64,000 nt of DNA from Curtobacterium sp. MCLR17_036 (lineage in GTDB: Bacteria; Actinomycetota; Actinomycetes; Actinomycetales; Microbacteriaceae): the NCBI RefSeq assembly GCF_003234445.2, contig NZ_CP126269.1:1612001-1676000 (forward strand). The letters are read 5' to 3'. Both the position numbers and the translations under genes were made by a program. Of this stretch, positions 24,295-33,358 are shown in pieces. The notes beneath the pieces are model-generated. The model worked only from the letters and a program-made list of their open reading frames with translations, had not been told where the DNA came from and did no database searches. Every line of letters begins with the position of its first letter. Within the stretch, counting starts at the first letter, position 1.

Positions 24295-27039
24295 TCAGCT
24301 CTCGCCGCCGGCGCTGCCCGTGGTGCCGGCGTTCACGTCGTGCAGCCGGTACTTGTCGATCGCCTGCTGCACGACTGCCTGGTCGACCTTGCCCTGCTTC
24401 GCCAGCTGCTGCAGCGTCCGCACGACGACCGAGGGGCCGTCGATGTGGAAGAAGCGACGGGCTGCCGGACGGGTGTCCGAGAAGCCGAAGCCGTCGGCGC
24501 CCAGCGTGGCGTAGTCCGTCGGGACGAACGGACGGATCTGCTCCTGCACCGCGTGCATGAAGTCGCTCACGGCGACGACGGGGCCCTCGGTGCCGAGCAG
24601 GCGCTCGGTGACGTACGGCGTGCGCGGCGCTTCGCCCGGGTTGAGGAACGCCTGCTGCTCCGCGTCGAGACCGTCGCGGTACAGCTCACCCCAGCTCGTG
24701 ACGCTCCAGACGTCGGCGGAGACGCCCCAGTCCTCGGCCAACAGCTGCTGTGCCTCGAGGATCCACGGCACCGCGACACCCGAGGCGAGCAGCTGGGCCT
24801 TCGGCCCGTCGTGCTCGCTCGGCTTGAGCAGGTACATGCCCTTGACGATGCCCTCGGCGTCGACGCCCTCCGGCTCGGCCGGCTGGACGATCGGCTCGTT
24901 GTAGACCGTCAGGTAGTACATGACGTTCGGGTCGGCGTGCTTCGCGCTGCCGTCCTCGTTCGTGCCGTACATCCGGTCGAGGCCGGCCTTGACGATGTGC
25001 CCGATCTCGTAGCCGTACGCGGGGTCGTACGCCACCACGGCCGGGTTCGTCGTCGCGAGCAGCAGCGAGTGGCCGTCGGCGTGCTGCAGGCCCTCGCCCG
25101 TCAGCGTCGTGCGACCGGCGGTGGCGCCGATCATGAAGCCGCGGGCCATCTGGTCACCGGCGGCCCAGATCGCGTCGCCGGTGCGCTGGAAGCCGAACAT
25201 CGAGTAGAAGACGTAGACCGGGATGAGCGGTTCACCCTGCGTCGAGTACGAGGTGCCGACGGCGGTGAACGCCGCGAGGGCACCGGCCTCGTTGATGCCG
25301 ACGTGGATGATCTGGCCCTGCGGGCTCTCCTTGTAGGCCAGCAGGAGCTCGCGGTCGACCGACGTGTAGTGCTGGCCGTTCGGGTTGTAGATCTTCGCCG
25401 TCGGGAAGTACGCGTCCATGCCGAACGTGCGGGCCTCGTCCGGGATGATCGGCACCACGCGGTCGCCGAAGTCGGGCGAGCGCAGCAGGTCCTTCAGCAG
25501 ACGGGCGAACGCCATGGTGGTGGCGATCTCCTGCTTGCCGGAGCCCTTCTTGACGACCTGGTACTTGGAGTCCTCGGGGAGGGTGATCGACGTGTACTTG
25601 GTGCGGCGCTCCGGCACGTACCCGCCGAGCGCGCGACGACGCTCGTGCATGTACTGGATCGCCTCGTCGTCGTTGCCCGGGTGGTAGTACGGCGGCGTGT
25701 AGGGGTTCTCCTCCAGCTGGGCGTCGGAGATCGGGATGCGCATCTCGTCGCGGAACTGCTTGAGGTTGTCGAGCGTGAGCTTCTTCATCTGGTGGGTCGC
25801 GTTGCGGCCCTCGAAGCTCGGGCCGAGGCCGTAGCCCTTGACCGTCTTCGCCAGGATGACGGTCGGCTGGCCCTTGTGCTCCGTCGCGGCCTTGAACGCG
25901 GCGTAGACCTTGCGGTAGTCGTGGCCACCGCGCTTGAGGTTCCAGATCTGGTCGTCGGAGTAGTCCGACACCAGCTCGAGCGCCTTCGGGTCGCGCCCGA
26001 AGAAGTTCTCGCGGACGTACGCGCCGTTCTCGGCCTTGTACGTCTGGTAGTCGCCGTCCGGCGTCTGGTTCATCAGGTTGAGGAGCGCGCCCTCGGTGTC
26101 GCGGGCGAGCAGGTCGTCCCACTCGCGGCCCCAGACGACCTTGATGACGTTCCAGCCCGCACCGCGGAAGAACGCCTCGAGCTCCTGGATGATCTTGCCG
26201 TTGCCGCGGACCGGACCGTCGAGACGCTGCAGGTTGCAGTTGATCACGAAGTTCAGGTTGTCGAGGCCGTCGTTCGCGGCGACCTGGAGCTGCCCGCGGG
26301 ACTCGACCTCGTCCATCTCGCCGTCGCCGAGGAAGGCCCAGACCTGCTGGTCGGAGGCGTCCTTGATGCCGCGGTTCGACAGGTACTTGGCCTGCTGCGC
26401 CTGGTAGATCGCGTTGATCGGGCCGATGCCCATCGACACGGTCGGGAACTGCCAGAAGTGCGGCATGAGGCGCGGGTGCGGGTACGACGAGAGCCCGCCG
26501 CCGGCGTGGGACTTCTCCTGCCGGAAGCCGTCGAGCTGGTCCTCGCCGAGGCGCCCTTCCATGTAGGCGCGGGCGTACATGCCGGGGGAGGCGTGGCCCT
26601 GGAAGAAGACCTGGTCGCCACCGGACTCGTGGTCCTGCGCGCGGAAGAAGTGGTTGTAGCCGACCTCGTACATGGCGGCGCTCGACGCGTACGTCGAGAT
26701 GTGGCCGCCGACGCTGATGCCCGGCCGCTGCGCACGGTGCACCGTGATCGCCGCGTTCCAGCGGATCCACCGGCGGTAGCGGCGCTCGAGCTCTTCGTCC
26801 CCGGGGAACTCCGGCTCGTTCTCCGGCGCGATGGTGTTCACGTAGTCCGTCGTCGGGACCATCGGCACACCGAGGTGCAGTTCCTTGGACCGCTTGAGCA
26901 GGCTCAGCATGATCTCGCGACCGCGCTGGTGGCCGTGGGTCGCGACCAGTCCGTCGAGGGACTCACGCCATTCGGCGGTCTCCTCGGGGTCCTGGTCGTT
27001 CGCCCCGGTGCTGTACGGGTCCTGGTCGTTCACCGTCAC
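24295..27039 (-). CDS. aceE: pyruvate dehydrogenase E1 component (homodimeric)
   Basis: A 914-residue thiamine-diphosphate enzyme decarboxylating pyruvate in the pyruvate dehydrogenase complex. The ThDP motif is seen as [10 protein letters not shown] leading to [11 protein letters not shown], and [22 protein letters not shown] is the typical N-terminal substrate region. Length fits AceE. The start is one of two GTG codons (27039 or 27033); the 27039 choice keeps MTVNDQDP. AACGACCAGGACCC is repeated in the first 15 codons, giving NDQDP twice. It is followed at 7 bp by the fasR-like gene. Confidence 0.96.
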   Translation of the reverse strand: MTVNDQDPYSTGANDQDPEETAEWRESLDGLVATHGHQRGREIMLSLLKRSKELHLGVPMVPTTDYVNTIAPENEPEFPGDEELERRYRRWIRWNAAITVHRAQRPGISVGGHISTYASSAAMYEVGYNHFFRAQDHESGGDQVFFQGHASPGMYARAYMEGRLGEDQLDGFRQEKSHAGGGLSSYPHPRLMPHFWQFPTVSMGIGPINAIYQAQQAKYLSNRGIKDASDQQVWAFLGDGEMDEVESRGQLQVAANDGLDNLNFVINCNLQRLDGPVRGNGKIIQELEAFFRGAGWNVIKVVWGREWDDLLARDTEGALLNLMNQTPDGDYQTYKAENGAYVRENFFGRDPKALELVSDYSDDQIWNLKRGGHDYRKVYAAFKAATEHKGQPTVILAKTVKGYGLGPSFEGRNATHQMKKLTLDNLKQFRDEMRIPISDAQLEENPYTPPYYHPGNDDEAIQYMHERRRALGGYVPERRTKYTSITLPEDSKYQVVKKGSGKQEIATTMAFARLLKDLLRSPDFGDRVVPIIPDEARTFGMDAYFPTAKIYNPNGQHYTSVDRELLLAYKESPQGQIIHVGINEAGALAAFTAVGTSYSTQGEPLIPVYVFYSMFGFQRTGDAIWAAGDQMARGFMIGATAGRTTLTGEGLQHADGHSLLLATTNPAVVAYDPAYGYEIGHIVKAGLDRMYGTNEDGSAKHADPNVMYYLTVYNEPIVQPAEPEGVDAEGIVKGMYLLKPSEHDGPKAQLLASGVAVPWILEAQQLLAEDWGVSADVWSVTSWGELYRDGLDAEQQAFLNPGEAPRTPYVTERLLGTEGPVVAVSDFMHAVQEQIRPFVPTDYATLGADGFGFSDTRPAARRFFHIDGPSVVVRTLQQLAKQGKVDQAVVQQAIDKYRLHDVNAGTTGSAGGES

Positions 27040-27173
27040 CCTTGACCTCGTTCGTTCTCGTGGTGGTGGACATGGCGGCTCCATCGGTCGGGTCACGACC
27101 GGCTGGGGCCCCGTCCACTCTAGGCCCCAGCACCGACGGCGATGCTGATGGTGTCGTGCACGTGGACGGGTGC

Positions 27174-27201
27174 TTGCATTCGGGTGACGTCGGCGTACGA
27201 T
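27174..27201 (+). promoter_or_regulatory. sigma70-type promoter of the peroxiredoxin gene
   Basis: TTGCAT (27174-27179), a 16-nt spacer and TACGAT (27196-27201), about 75 bp before the ATG at 27281. Confidence 0.6.
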
Positions 27202-27280
27202 TGCCGATCGTGCGTCCGCGACCCGCGAGCGCACGGACCGACGGGCACACCCGACGCCCGAGGAAGAAGCACACGCACCG

Positions 27281-27769
27281 ATGGCACTGGAGATCGGCTC
27301 ACTCGCGCCGGACTTCGAGCTCCCGAACCAGTTCGGCGAGCACGTCCGACTCAGCGACTTCCGCGGCACCCGCCCCGTCGCCCTCGTCTTCTTCCCCCTC
27401 GCGTTCTCGTCGAACTGCACGAACGAGCTCTGCGCCCTGCAGGACAACGTCGCGATGTTCCAGGACCAGCGTGTCGAGCTCATCGGCATCTCCGTCGACT
27501 CGAAGGCGACGCTGCGCTCCTTCGCCGAGGTCAACGGCTACGACTTCGAGCTCCTCGCCGACTTCTGGCCGCACGGCGCCGTCTCGAAGGAGTACGGCGT
27601 GTTCCTCGAGCACAAGGGCTTCGCCACCCGCGCGACCTTCGTCATCGACGTCCAGGGCCGCATCAAGGCGTCGATCATCACCGAGCCCGGGCTGCAGCGC
27701 GACGTCGCCGAGTACAAGGCCGCGCTCGACCGGCTCGCCGCCTGCTCCGCACCCGTCCCCGTCGGCTAG
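27281..27769 (+). CDS. peroxiredoxin, AhpE/BCP-like
   Basis: A 162-residue thiol peroxidase. The active site reads [13 protein letters not shown]: Pro39, Ser43 in place of the usual Thr, peroxidatic Cys46 and a second Cys at 51, five residues later as in BCP-type atypical 2-Cys enzymes. Overall length and the FFPLAF context resemble mycobacterial AhpE, which lacks Cys51, so the mechanism may mix the two types. It reduces hydrogen peroxide and organic peroxides in the cytosol. It lies downstream of its own promoter and divergent from aceE. Confidence 0.9.
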   Translation: MALEIGSLAPDFELPNQFGEHVRLSDFRGTRPVALVFFPLAFSSNCTNELCALQDNVAMFQDQRVELIGISVDSKATLRSFAEVNGYDFELLADFWPHGAVSKEYGVFLEHKGFATRATFVIDVQGRIKASIITEPGLQRDVAEYKAALDRLAACSAPVPVG

Positions 27770-27815
27770 CGTTCCGAATCCCTCCGAGACGCTCCCGCGT
27801 CGGACAGGAGGCCCG

Positions 27816-28742
27816 GTGCACGCCACCGACAGCGACCCGCGACCGCGCGTGGTCGCGCCCACCGCCTACGCCCCGTACCCGGTGTCGCCGACGCCGGACA
27901 CGTGGCGGCTGCGTCGGAGCGTCGTGCCGACCGCGACCGGACCGGTCGTCGTGCACCACCGGCCCGGCCCCGAGCCGCTCCTGCTGCTGCACGGTGTGGC
28001 CGGTTCCTGGTCGACCTGGACACCGCTGCTCACCGCGGCGCACGGGGTCGGTGACCGCGGCCTCGTCCTCGTCGACCTGCCGGGGTGGGGGTCGTCGCCC
28101 GCAGCCGACGGCCCGTTCGACCTGGACGACGTCGCCCGCGTGCTGACGACGGTGCTCGACGCCCTCGCGGTGCCGACCGTCGACGTCGTCGGGCACTCGA
28201 TGGGGGCCTTCGTCGGCATGCACCTCGCCGTGGCCGCACCGGACCGGGTGCGCTCGGTGGCGCTGGTCTCCGGCACGACCGTCGCGACCGCCGCCGCGGC
28301 ACGCGACCCGCTGCGCGGTCTGCGCTCCCTGCCGGCCTTCACCCTGCTGCGCGCCGGGCTCGCGGTGACGGGCGAGGCCGGGCGGCCGATCCTGCGCGCG
28401 TGCGCGCGGGTGGGCCTCCTGCCGCTGCTCGCCGCCCCGGTGTTCACCGCCGTCCGCCGGTTGGACCCGAGCGTCCTCGACGCCTTCGTCGAGGAGCTCC
28501 GGCCGACCCGCTTCGTCGACGCCGCCCGCGCCGCCGCGCGCTACGACCTCGAGCGTTGGGGCGCGGTCACCGTCCCGGTCACGGCGATCGCCGGGCGCGA
28601 CGACGTGTTCGCCCGCCGGTCGGACCTCGAGGCCCTGCGTGCGATCGTGCCGCAGACGCGGACGGTGCTGCTCGACGCGTGCGGGCACTTCGCCCACGTC
28701 GAGAAGCCGGACGCGGTCGCCCGCACCCTCGGTCTCGCCTGA
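27816..28742 (+). CDS. alpha/beta-hydrolase
   Basis: A 308-residue alpha/beta-hydrolase-fold enzyme. The oxyanion region is LLLLHGVAGSW, the nucleophile elbow GHSMGAF, the acid AGRDDVF and the His in CGHFAHVEKP, a complete Ser-Asp-His triad. The lid region is Leu/Arg-rich. The GTG at 27816 follows ACAGGAGG, and a -10-like TAGCGT overlaps the peroxiredoxin stop codon. The substrate is unknown (esterase or lipase-like). It ends 7 bp before the convergent tandem hydrolase. Confidence 0.85.
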   Translation: MHATDSDPRPRVVAPTAYAPYPVSPTPDTWRLRRSVVPTATGPVVVHHRPGPEPLLLLHGVAGSWSTWTPLLTAAHGVGDRGLVLVDLPGWGSSPAADGPFDLDDVARVLTTVLDALAVPTVDVVGHSMGAFVGMHLAVAAPDRVRSVALVSGTTVATAAAARDPLRGLRSLPAFTLLRAGLAVTGEAGRPILRACARVGLLPLLAAPVFTAVRRLDPSVLDAFVEELRPTRFVDAARAAARYDLERWGAVTVPVTAIAGRDDVFARRSDLEALRAIVPQTRTVLLDACGHFAHVEKPDAVARTLGLA

Positions 28743-28749
28743 ACGCGAC

Positions 28750-30336
28750 TCAGGCGTGCACCGGGAACGTCTCGGCGACCCGGGTGCGGACCTCGGCGAC
28801 CACGGCGTCGCGCATCGCCCGCGAGAACAGGGCGTGGTCGCCGTCCTCCACCCGCACCACGGACACCGAGCCGCGGCGGCCCGTGCCGCCGTACCGACGC
28901 TCGGCCCGGCGTCCGCCGAGCCGGTCGAACAGCTCGGCGTCCTCGGGGGCCACGATCACGACGACGTCGGTGCCGTGCTCGACGAGCGGCCGCACGTGGG
29001 CGACGACCCCACCGGCACGGTCACGACGGGCCAACCGGTCGCGCACCGACCGCGGCACGACGCGGTTGTACCGCTCGCGCACCCAGCGCCGTGCCGGGGA
29101 CGGCGCGTCGATCGCGCGCACCGCATCGGCGTAGGCGCCGGGCTCGGCGGGACGGCGACGGTAGTCGTTCGGGCTGATCTCGACGACGAGCCGCGGCGGC
29201 TCGTCGACCGCGCGACCGGCCAGCCACGCGCCGGCGCACATGCCGACGAGCACGAGCCGGTCGGCGGGCGTCCCGAGCGCGGCGACGACCGCGGACTGGT
29301 CCTCGAGCCACTCGCCGGCGAACAGGAAGCTGCGCTCGTCCTCGTGGACGCCGGTGCTCTCCCCGGTGGCCCGGCGGTCGACGCGGACCACCCGGGCGCC
29401 GTCGCGGGCGAGCGCCCGGGCGAGGTCGACCTGGTAGTCGGTGGCACCGACGTGGTGCTCGGCGCCGCCGTTGTGCAGCACGACGACGGGGGCGTCGTGG
29501 TGCTGCGCCGACGACACCGTCTCGACCGCGAAGAGCCCCTGCGGACCCATCCGGACGATGCGTTCGGAGACCCGGCCGTCCACGTCGAGCACCTCGTCGA
29601 GCGCGGGCGGGGTGACGACCACGTGGTCGTCGGGTGCCCAGGCGTCGAGCCAGGCGACGGCGGCGTCCACCGCTGCCCCCGGGATCCGCGCCTGGACGCT
29701 CGTGCCGTCGAGGAGCTCGGCGCTGCCGACCACCTCGGTGGTGGGCACGGTGCCCAGGGCCCGTGGTGCTCGGCTGCCCGGACGGACGAGCGCCACCGTC
29801 GGGCCGGTCCGCGGCGCGAAGGCGAGGGCGCCGATCACGGCCGCCTCGTCGGTCGTCACGTCCATGCCGATGAGGCTCTCGGTCGCGTCGACGACGCGGT
29901 CCTCGCCGATGGTGAGCGTGGCGAGGGCGCGCTGCCGACGGAGCCACGCACGACCGGAGGCCGGCGCGTCCCAGACGACCAGGCCGTCGGCGTCCCCGGC
30001 GGCGGCCGCCGCGACGAGCGCCGCGGAGGCGAGCCCGACGAAGGCGACCTGCCGGACCCCGGTCGTGCGCAGCACGGCCGCCGCGCGGCGTGCGGACCGC
30101 ACCTGCGCGTCGGGGTCGGTGTCCGGGGTGGAGTCGCCACGTCCCGACGGGTCGTAGCGCACCGAGGCGATGCCACGGGCCTCCAGTCGGTCCGCCAGCA
30201 GCCGGAGCGTGCGGTAGGCGATGACGCCCTCCTGTCCGAGCGGCGGGCAGATGACGACGCCGGCGCGCGCGGCGGCCGGTGCCTGCACCGCGAGCCGGAT
30301 GGCGGGCGACCCGGACCAGCCGTGCCGGGTGCTCAC
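28750..30336 (-). CDS. tandem alpha/beta-hydrolase with Cys nucleophile in the second domain
   Basis: A 528-residue protein with two alpha/beta-hydrolase-like halves. Half 1 (about 1-275) has the fold markers YDPSGRGDS and GLASAA, but the nucleophile position is Ala103, so it looks inactive. Half 2 (about 280-528) repeats the pattern with RVDRRATGEST and GMCAGAW, placing Cys367 as nucleophile, plus an acid/His region EDGDHALF. A Cys nucleophile is found in some thioesterase/acyltransferase relatives. It is the last gene of the carrier-protein operon, with GTG overlapping the ligase stop by 4 bp, so a role in releasing or transferring the carrier-bound product is likely. Confidence 0.8.
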   Translation of the reverse strand: MSTRHGWSGSPAIRLAVQAPAAARAGVVICPPLGQEGVIAYRTLRLLADRLEARGIASVRYDPSGRGDSTPDTDPDAQVRSARRAAAVLRTTGVRQVAFVGLASAALVAAAAAGDADGLVVWDAPASGRAWLRRQRALATLTIGEDRVVDATESLIGMDVTTDEAAVIGALAFAPRTGPTVALVRPGSRAPRALGTVPTTEVVGSAELLDGTSVQARIPGAAVDAAVAWLDAWAPDDHVVVTPPALDEVLDVDGRVSERIVRMGPQGLFAVETVSSAQHHDAPVVVLHNGGAEHHVGATDYQVDLARALARDGARVVRVDRRATGESTGVHEDERSFLFAGEWLEDQSAVVAALGTPADRLVLVGMCAGAWLAGRAVDEPPRLVVEISPNDYRRRPAEPGAYADAVRAIDAPSPARRWVRERYNRVVPRSVRDRLARRDRAGGVVAHVRPLVEHGTDVVVIVAPEDAELFDRLGGRRAERRYGGTGRRGSVSVVRVEDGDHALFSRAMRDAVVAEVRTRVAETFPVHA

Positions 30337-31280
30337 AGTGCGAGCGCCGCGCGGACCGTCTCGGGCCAGGCGTCGGGGTCGGTGCCGTGCGCGGCGAACA
30401 GCGCGATCGTGATGCGCTCCAGGCCGAAGGCGACGCAGGCGCTGTGCGCGACCTCGCCGTCGGGGGTGCGGATGCCGAACGCGGTGCCGAAGTGGTCCTC
30501 GTGCAGGTTGGCGGAGCTGATCGCGGTCGCAGCGTGGTCCGGTCCGTAGACGGGCGTGACGAACTCGAACTTGAGCGACTGCTCGACCTGGTTCCGGGCG
30601 AGGATCTGCCCGACCCGGCCGAAGAACGGGTCGTTCGCCGGCACGACGTCGATCGCGAGCCCGAAGGACTCGAGCAGGGCGCGCATGCCGGGGATCCGGC
30701 CGTCGCGGTGCGCGCGGGCGTCCTCCGGCGTGCCGATGACGACGAACTCGTGCATGTGGAAGGCCTGCAGGCGCATCGGGTCGAGGGACGGCTCGCGGCG
30801 GAACGAGTCGCCGACGATGTCGAAGGTGCGCCCGGACTGCGGCACGGTGTCCCCGACCAGGCCGTACACCGGGTGGCAGACCGCCGGGGTGAGCATGAGG
30901 TCCGCCGGCTCGAGGAAGTCCTCCCAGCGGTCGCCCCGCTCGCGGGCGGCGAGGAGTGCCCGGTGCGTGCGGTCGTCGCCGGTGAAGGCGGACACCGAGG
31001 CCGCGAGGTCCGGGAAGGATGCGATGTAGTCGGTGCGCTCGAACGCGGTGAGCGTCTCCACCGGCGGGAAGCGGAGCACGTCCGCGCCCAGGTCGGCCTG
31101 GCTGCGGACCCCGGCGGCGTCGACCGCGGCGTACACGCGCTCGAACACGCCGGTGCGCCCGTACAGGCCGGGGGAGCCGAGGTCGACGAGCACGCCGTCG
31201 TCGAGCAGGCGGGAGCGGAGGGCGGCACGCGCCGCGTCGAGGTCCGGCACGGCGCCGGTGGTGGGTTCGGTGATCGTCAC
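30333..31280 (-). CDS. amino acid:[carrier protein] ligase (class II synthetase-like)
   Basis: A 315-residue homologue of the seryl-tRNA synthetase catalytic core without a tRNA-binding arm, the family shown in Bradyrhizobium to load amino acids on the phosphopantetheine of a carrier protein. Class II motif 2 is seen in DSFRREPS (Arg161/162) and motif 3 in CVAFGLERI. The three residues expected to hold the active-site zinc are present: Cys135 (TPAVCHP), Glu178 (MHEFVVI) and Cys282 (HSACVAF). The GTG overlaps the upstream flavoprotein stop (GTGA). Its carrier is encoded two genes upstream. Glycine, alanine or another small amino acid is the family precedent; specificity here is not readable. 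Confidence 0.9.
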   Translation of the reverse strand: MTITEPTTGAVPDLDAARAALRSRLLDDGVLVDLGSPGLYGRTGVFERVYAAVDAAGVRSQADLGADVLRFPPVETLTAFERTDYIASFPDLAASVSAFTGDDRTHRALLAARERGDRWEDFLEPADLMLTPAVCHPVYGLVGDTVPQSGRTFDIVGDSFRREPSLDPMRLQAFHMHEFVVIGTPEDARAHRDGRIPGMRALLESFGLAIDVVPANDPFFGRVGQILARNQVEQSLKFEFVTPVYGPDHAATAISSANLHEDHFGTAFGIRTPDGEVAHSACVAFGLERITIALFAAHGTDPDAWPETVRAALAL

Positions 31281-32572
31281 AGGATCACTCCCGTCATGAG
31301 TGAGAGGTCGGCGTCGTTGGCGAGGAGACGGTCGTTGCTCACCATGACGGCGGCACCGTGGGCGTCTCGGAGGTGTCGGGCGGTGCTCATCGGACCGGAG
31401 GCCGCGTAGCCCGCGATCCCGATGATGCGCATCGCCTTCGTGGTGATGTCGGCGACGCGTTCGGACGCGCCGATCTTCAGGGCGTTGGCGGCCAGCGCGA
31501 ACGCGCTCGAGGTGAGCACGTCCGGGTCGTCCGCCGCGGCGTCGTACCGTTCCGCGGCGTGCCGCACGGCATCGGCCATGGTCTGCAGCTCGACGAGCAG
31601 CTCGGCGAGCCGGAGGGCGCCGGGCGGGGTCGTGCCGACGGCGGCGCGCGCCTGCCGGCGGACCGCCGTCCGCGCGCGCTCGGCCGCACCGGCCGCGATG
31701 CCGAGCCAGACCGAGGCCCAGAGGACGTGCGAGACCGGCAGCACCGTGTGCGCCGAGATCGTGGCGTAGTCGTCGCGGAACACGTGGTCGACGGTGGTCT
31801 CGGCGTCGAGGATCCACCCGTTGCTGCACGTGCCGCGCAGGCCCATCGTGTCCCAGGTCGAGGTCTGCGACAGCAGCATCTCGTCCGTCCGGCAGACGAG
31901 CAGCCGCTGGTCGGACGCCGGGGCGTCGGGCGAGCGCCGGGCGGTGACGAACACCGCGTCGGCCTCGGTGGCGTAGGAGATGACCGGGGCGTCCTTCCGC
32001 AGCCGGATCCGGCCGTCGTCGGTGGGCTCGATCGCGCAGGACGAGCTCCGGGCGTCGCCGCCGATGCCGCGCTCGGTGGTGGCCGACGCGACGAGTGCGC
32101 CGGTGCGGACTGCCTCGAGGGCGTCGAGCACCCCGCGGCCTGCACCGCCGTGCCGCCAGAGCGCCATCACCTGGCTGTGGTGCATGGCGAAGACCATGCC
32201 CGTCGCCGCGCAGGCGCGGCCGAGCTCGGTGGCGATCGACGACAGCTCGGTGACCGACGCCCCCTCGCCGCCGTGAGCGACGGGGACCGCTGCGGCGAGC
32301 AGTCCGGTCTCGCGCATCGCGGCGATCGCCTCGCGCGGGGGGCGGGCGTCGCGGTCGACCTCGTCGGCGTACAGGGCAGCGGTCGCCGCGACGGCGGCCG
32401 TGCGCTCGGTGAAGCGGTCCGTCGCCGTGCCCGGCGCGGCCGCGGTGCCTGCCGGTGGCCGGGGCGCTGACGCCGGCGCGGTCGCGGTCCCCGGCTGGGG
32501 CGCGGTGGGGGACCCGGTCGCGGTGCCGGTCTCCGTCGTCGTGACGGTGCGCGTCGGCGCGGTCAACGTCAC
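31277..32572 (-). CDS. acyl-CoA dehydrogenase-like flavoprotein
   Basis: A 431-residue member of the acyl-CoA dehydrogenase fold. The N-terminal ~55 residues are a Thr/Pro/Ala-rich extension. The flavin/substrate region SATTERGIGGDA and C-terminal helical domain GIAGYAASGPMSTARHLRDA are recognisable. The YEGT-type segment with the catalytic Glu after RDA is replaced by MVSND, so the usual base is absent at that site. It is co-translated with the carrier protein (GTGA) and the ligase. It probably oxidises the carrier-bound aminoacyl group, by analogy with prolyl-carrier dehydrogenases. A monooxygenase-like role is possible. Confidence 0.82.
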   Translation of the reverse strand: MTLTAPTRTVTTTETGTATGSPTAPQPGTATAPASAPRPPAGTAAAPGTATDRFTERTAAVAATAALYADEVDRDARPPREAIAAMRETGLLAAAVPVAHGGEGASVTELSSIATELGRACAATGMVFAMHHSQVMALWRHGGAGRGVLDALEAVRTGALVASATTERGIGGDARSSSCAIEPTDDGRIRLRKDAPVISYATEADAVFVTARRSPDAPASDQRLLVCRTDEMLLSQTSTWDTMGLRGTCSNGWILDAETTVDHVFRDDYATISAHTVLPVSHVLWASVWLGIAAGAAERARTAVRRQARAAVGTTPPGALRLAELLVELQTMADAVRHAAERYDAAADDPDVLTSSAFALAANALKIGASERVADITTKAMRIIGIAGYAASGPMSTARHLRDAHGAAVMVSNDRLLANDADLSLMTGVIL

Positions 32573-32856
32573 GACGCCTGCTCCGCGGCGGCCGCGATCG
32601 ACTCGATGGTGGCGAAGGTCGCCCGGTGCAGCACGGCGTCCGGGAACTCGACGTCCAGGTCGGTCTCGACGGCGAGCATGACGTTGACCGTCGCGTGCGA
32701 GGTGAGCCCGAGCGCGTAGAGGTCGGCCGTCGGGTCGAGGTCGTCCACGTCGACGGTGAGGCGTCCGTGGTCGGCCAGCGCACGTCGGACGGCCCGGTCG
32801 ACGTCCGGGTCGGCGAGTACGACGGACGTGCTGGAGGCGTTCGGGTCCTGGTCCAT
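32569..32856 (-). CDS. stand-alone carrier protein of the ligase operon
   Basis: A 95-residue acidic phosphopantetheine carrier. The attachment serine is Ser53 in ALGLTSHATVN, replacing the usual LGLDSL, and the following helix VMLAVETDLDVEF is typical. It differs clearly from the fatty-acid carrier at 20484-20732. The ATG at 32856 has no purine-rich site but lies 20 nt after a TATCGT box on the minus strand. It overlaps the flavoprotein gene by 4 bp. It is the expected substrate of both the phosphopantetheinyl transferase upstream and the ligase downstream. Confidence 0.88.
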   Translation of the reverse strand: MDQDPNASSTSVVLADPDVDRAVRRALADHGRLTVDVDDLDPTADLYALGLTSHATVNVMLAVETDLDVEFPDAVLHRATFATIESIAAAAEQAS

Positions 32857-32941
32857 GTCGGCAACGATAAGGAGGACCGGGCATCGGGAAACCGCCGTGC
32901 GGGTGCGCGAAACCGCACTGCTGCTCGGGGGTCCGCAGGGG
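32857..32941 (-). promoter_or_regulatory. possible internal promoter and operator before the carrier gene
   Basis: GAAACCGC occurs twice in direct orientation (32888-32895 and 32909-32916), 21 bp or two helical turns apart. On the minus strand a TATCGT box with TTTCCC 16 nt upstream lies close to the carrier ATG. It may uncouple carrier expression from the transferase gene. Confidence 0.35.
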
Positions 32942-33319
32942 TCACCGCTCGCTGAGCGCCACCGCCGTCGCGATCGCGAGCCCGCGCTCGTGCGCGAGCG
33001 ACACCGCGATCGGCCCGCAGCCGACGGCCTGTGCCAGCGCGGCGGCCGTGCCGGTCAGCTCGACCGACGGGGCACCGTCGGCGTCGAGCACGATCGCGAC
33101 GTCGCGCAGCGCCACGGGCTCGCCGGCGGTCGGGCGGAGGAGCTTGACCACCGCCTCCTTCCCGGCGAAGCGCGCCGCCAGCCGCTCCGGGTCGTCCGCG
33201 GTGTCCGACCGCTCACGGGCGGTGAAGAGCCGGTCGAGGTAGCGCTCGCCGTGCGCAGTGATGCCCGCGGCCACGTCCTCGACCGCGGCCAGGTCGGTGC
33301 CGGTGCGGATCGTGGTCAT
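32942..33319 (-). CDS. AcpS-type phosphopantetheinyl transferase
   Basis: A 125-residue group I phosphopantetheinyl transferase that moves 4'-phosphopantetheine from CoA to a carrier serine. Metal/catalytic motifs are GTDL with Asp9 and RFAGKEAVVK with Glu55 and Lys59. It is the first gene of the 28750-33319 operon, 85 bp before the carrier protein, with a leaderless promoter. It may be dedicated to that carrier or be the housekeeping holo-ACP synthase; the rest of the genome decides. Confidence 0.85.
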   Translation of the reverse strand: MTTIRTGTDLAAVEDVAAGITAHGERYLDRLFTARERSDTADDPERLAARFAGKEAVVKLLRPTAGEPVALRDVAIVLDADGAPSVELTGTAAALAQAVGCGPIAVSLAHERGLAIATAVALSER

Positions 33320-33325
33320 GGGTGC

Positions 33326-33331
33326 AGGCTA
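33326..33331 (-). promoter_or_regulatory. -10 box TAGCCT of the carrier-protein operon
   Basis: It lies 6 nt before the ATG at 33319, implying a leaderless transcript for the five-gene operon. Confidence 0.55.
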
Positions 33332-33358
33332 CGCAGCGGCACCGGGAGCGGCACGGAC

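Noticed and set aside
20812..27045. Very long open frames opposite the fab genes and aceE (several hundred codons each on the plus strand)
   Set aside because: They mirror real genes in high-G+C DNA, have Arg/Gly/Asp-biased sequence and no family motifs.
27046..27280. Riboswitch upstream of the peroxiredoxin gene
   Set aside because: The ~75-nt leader has no recognisable conserved aptamer structure.
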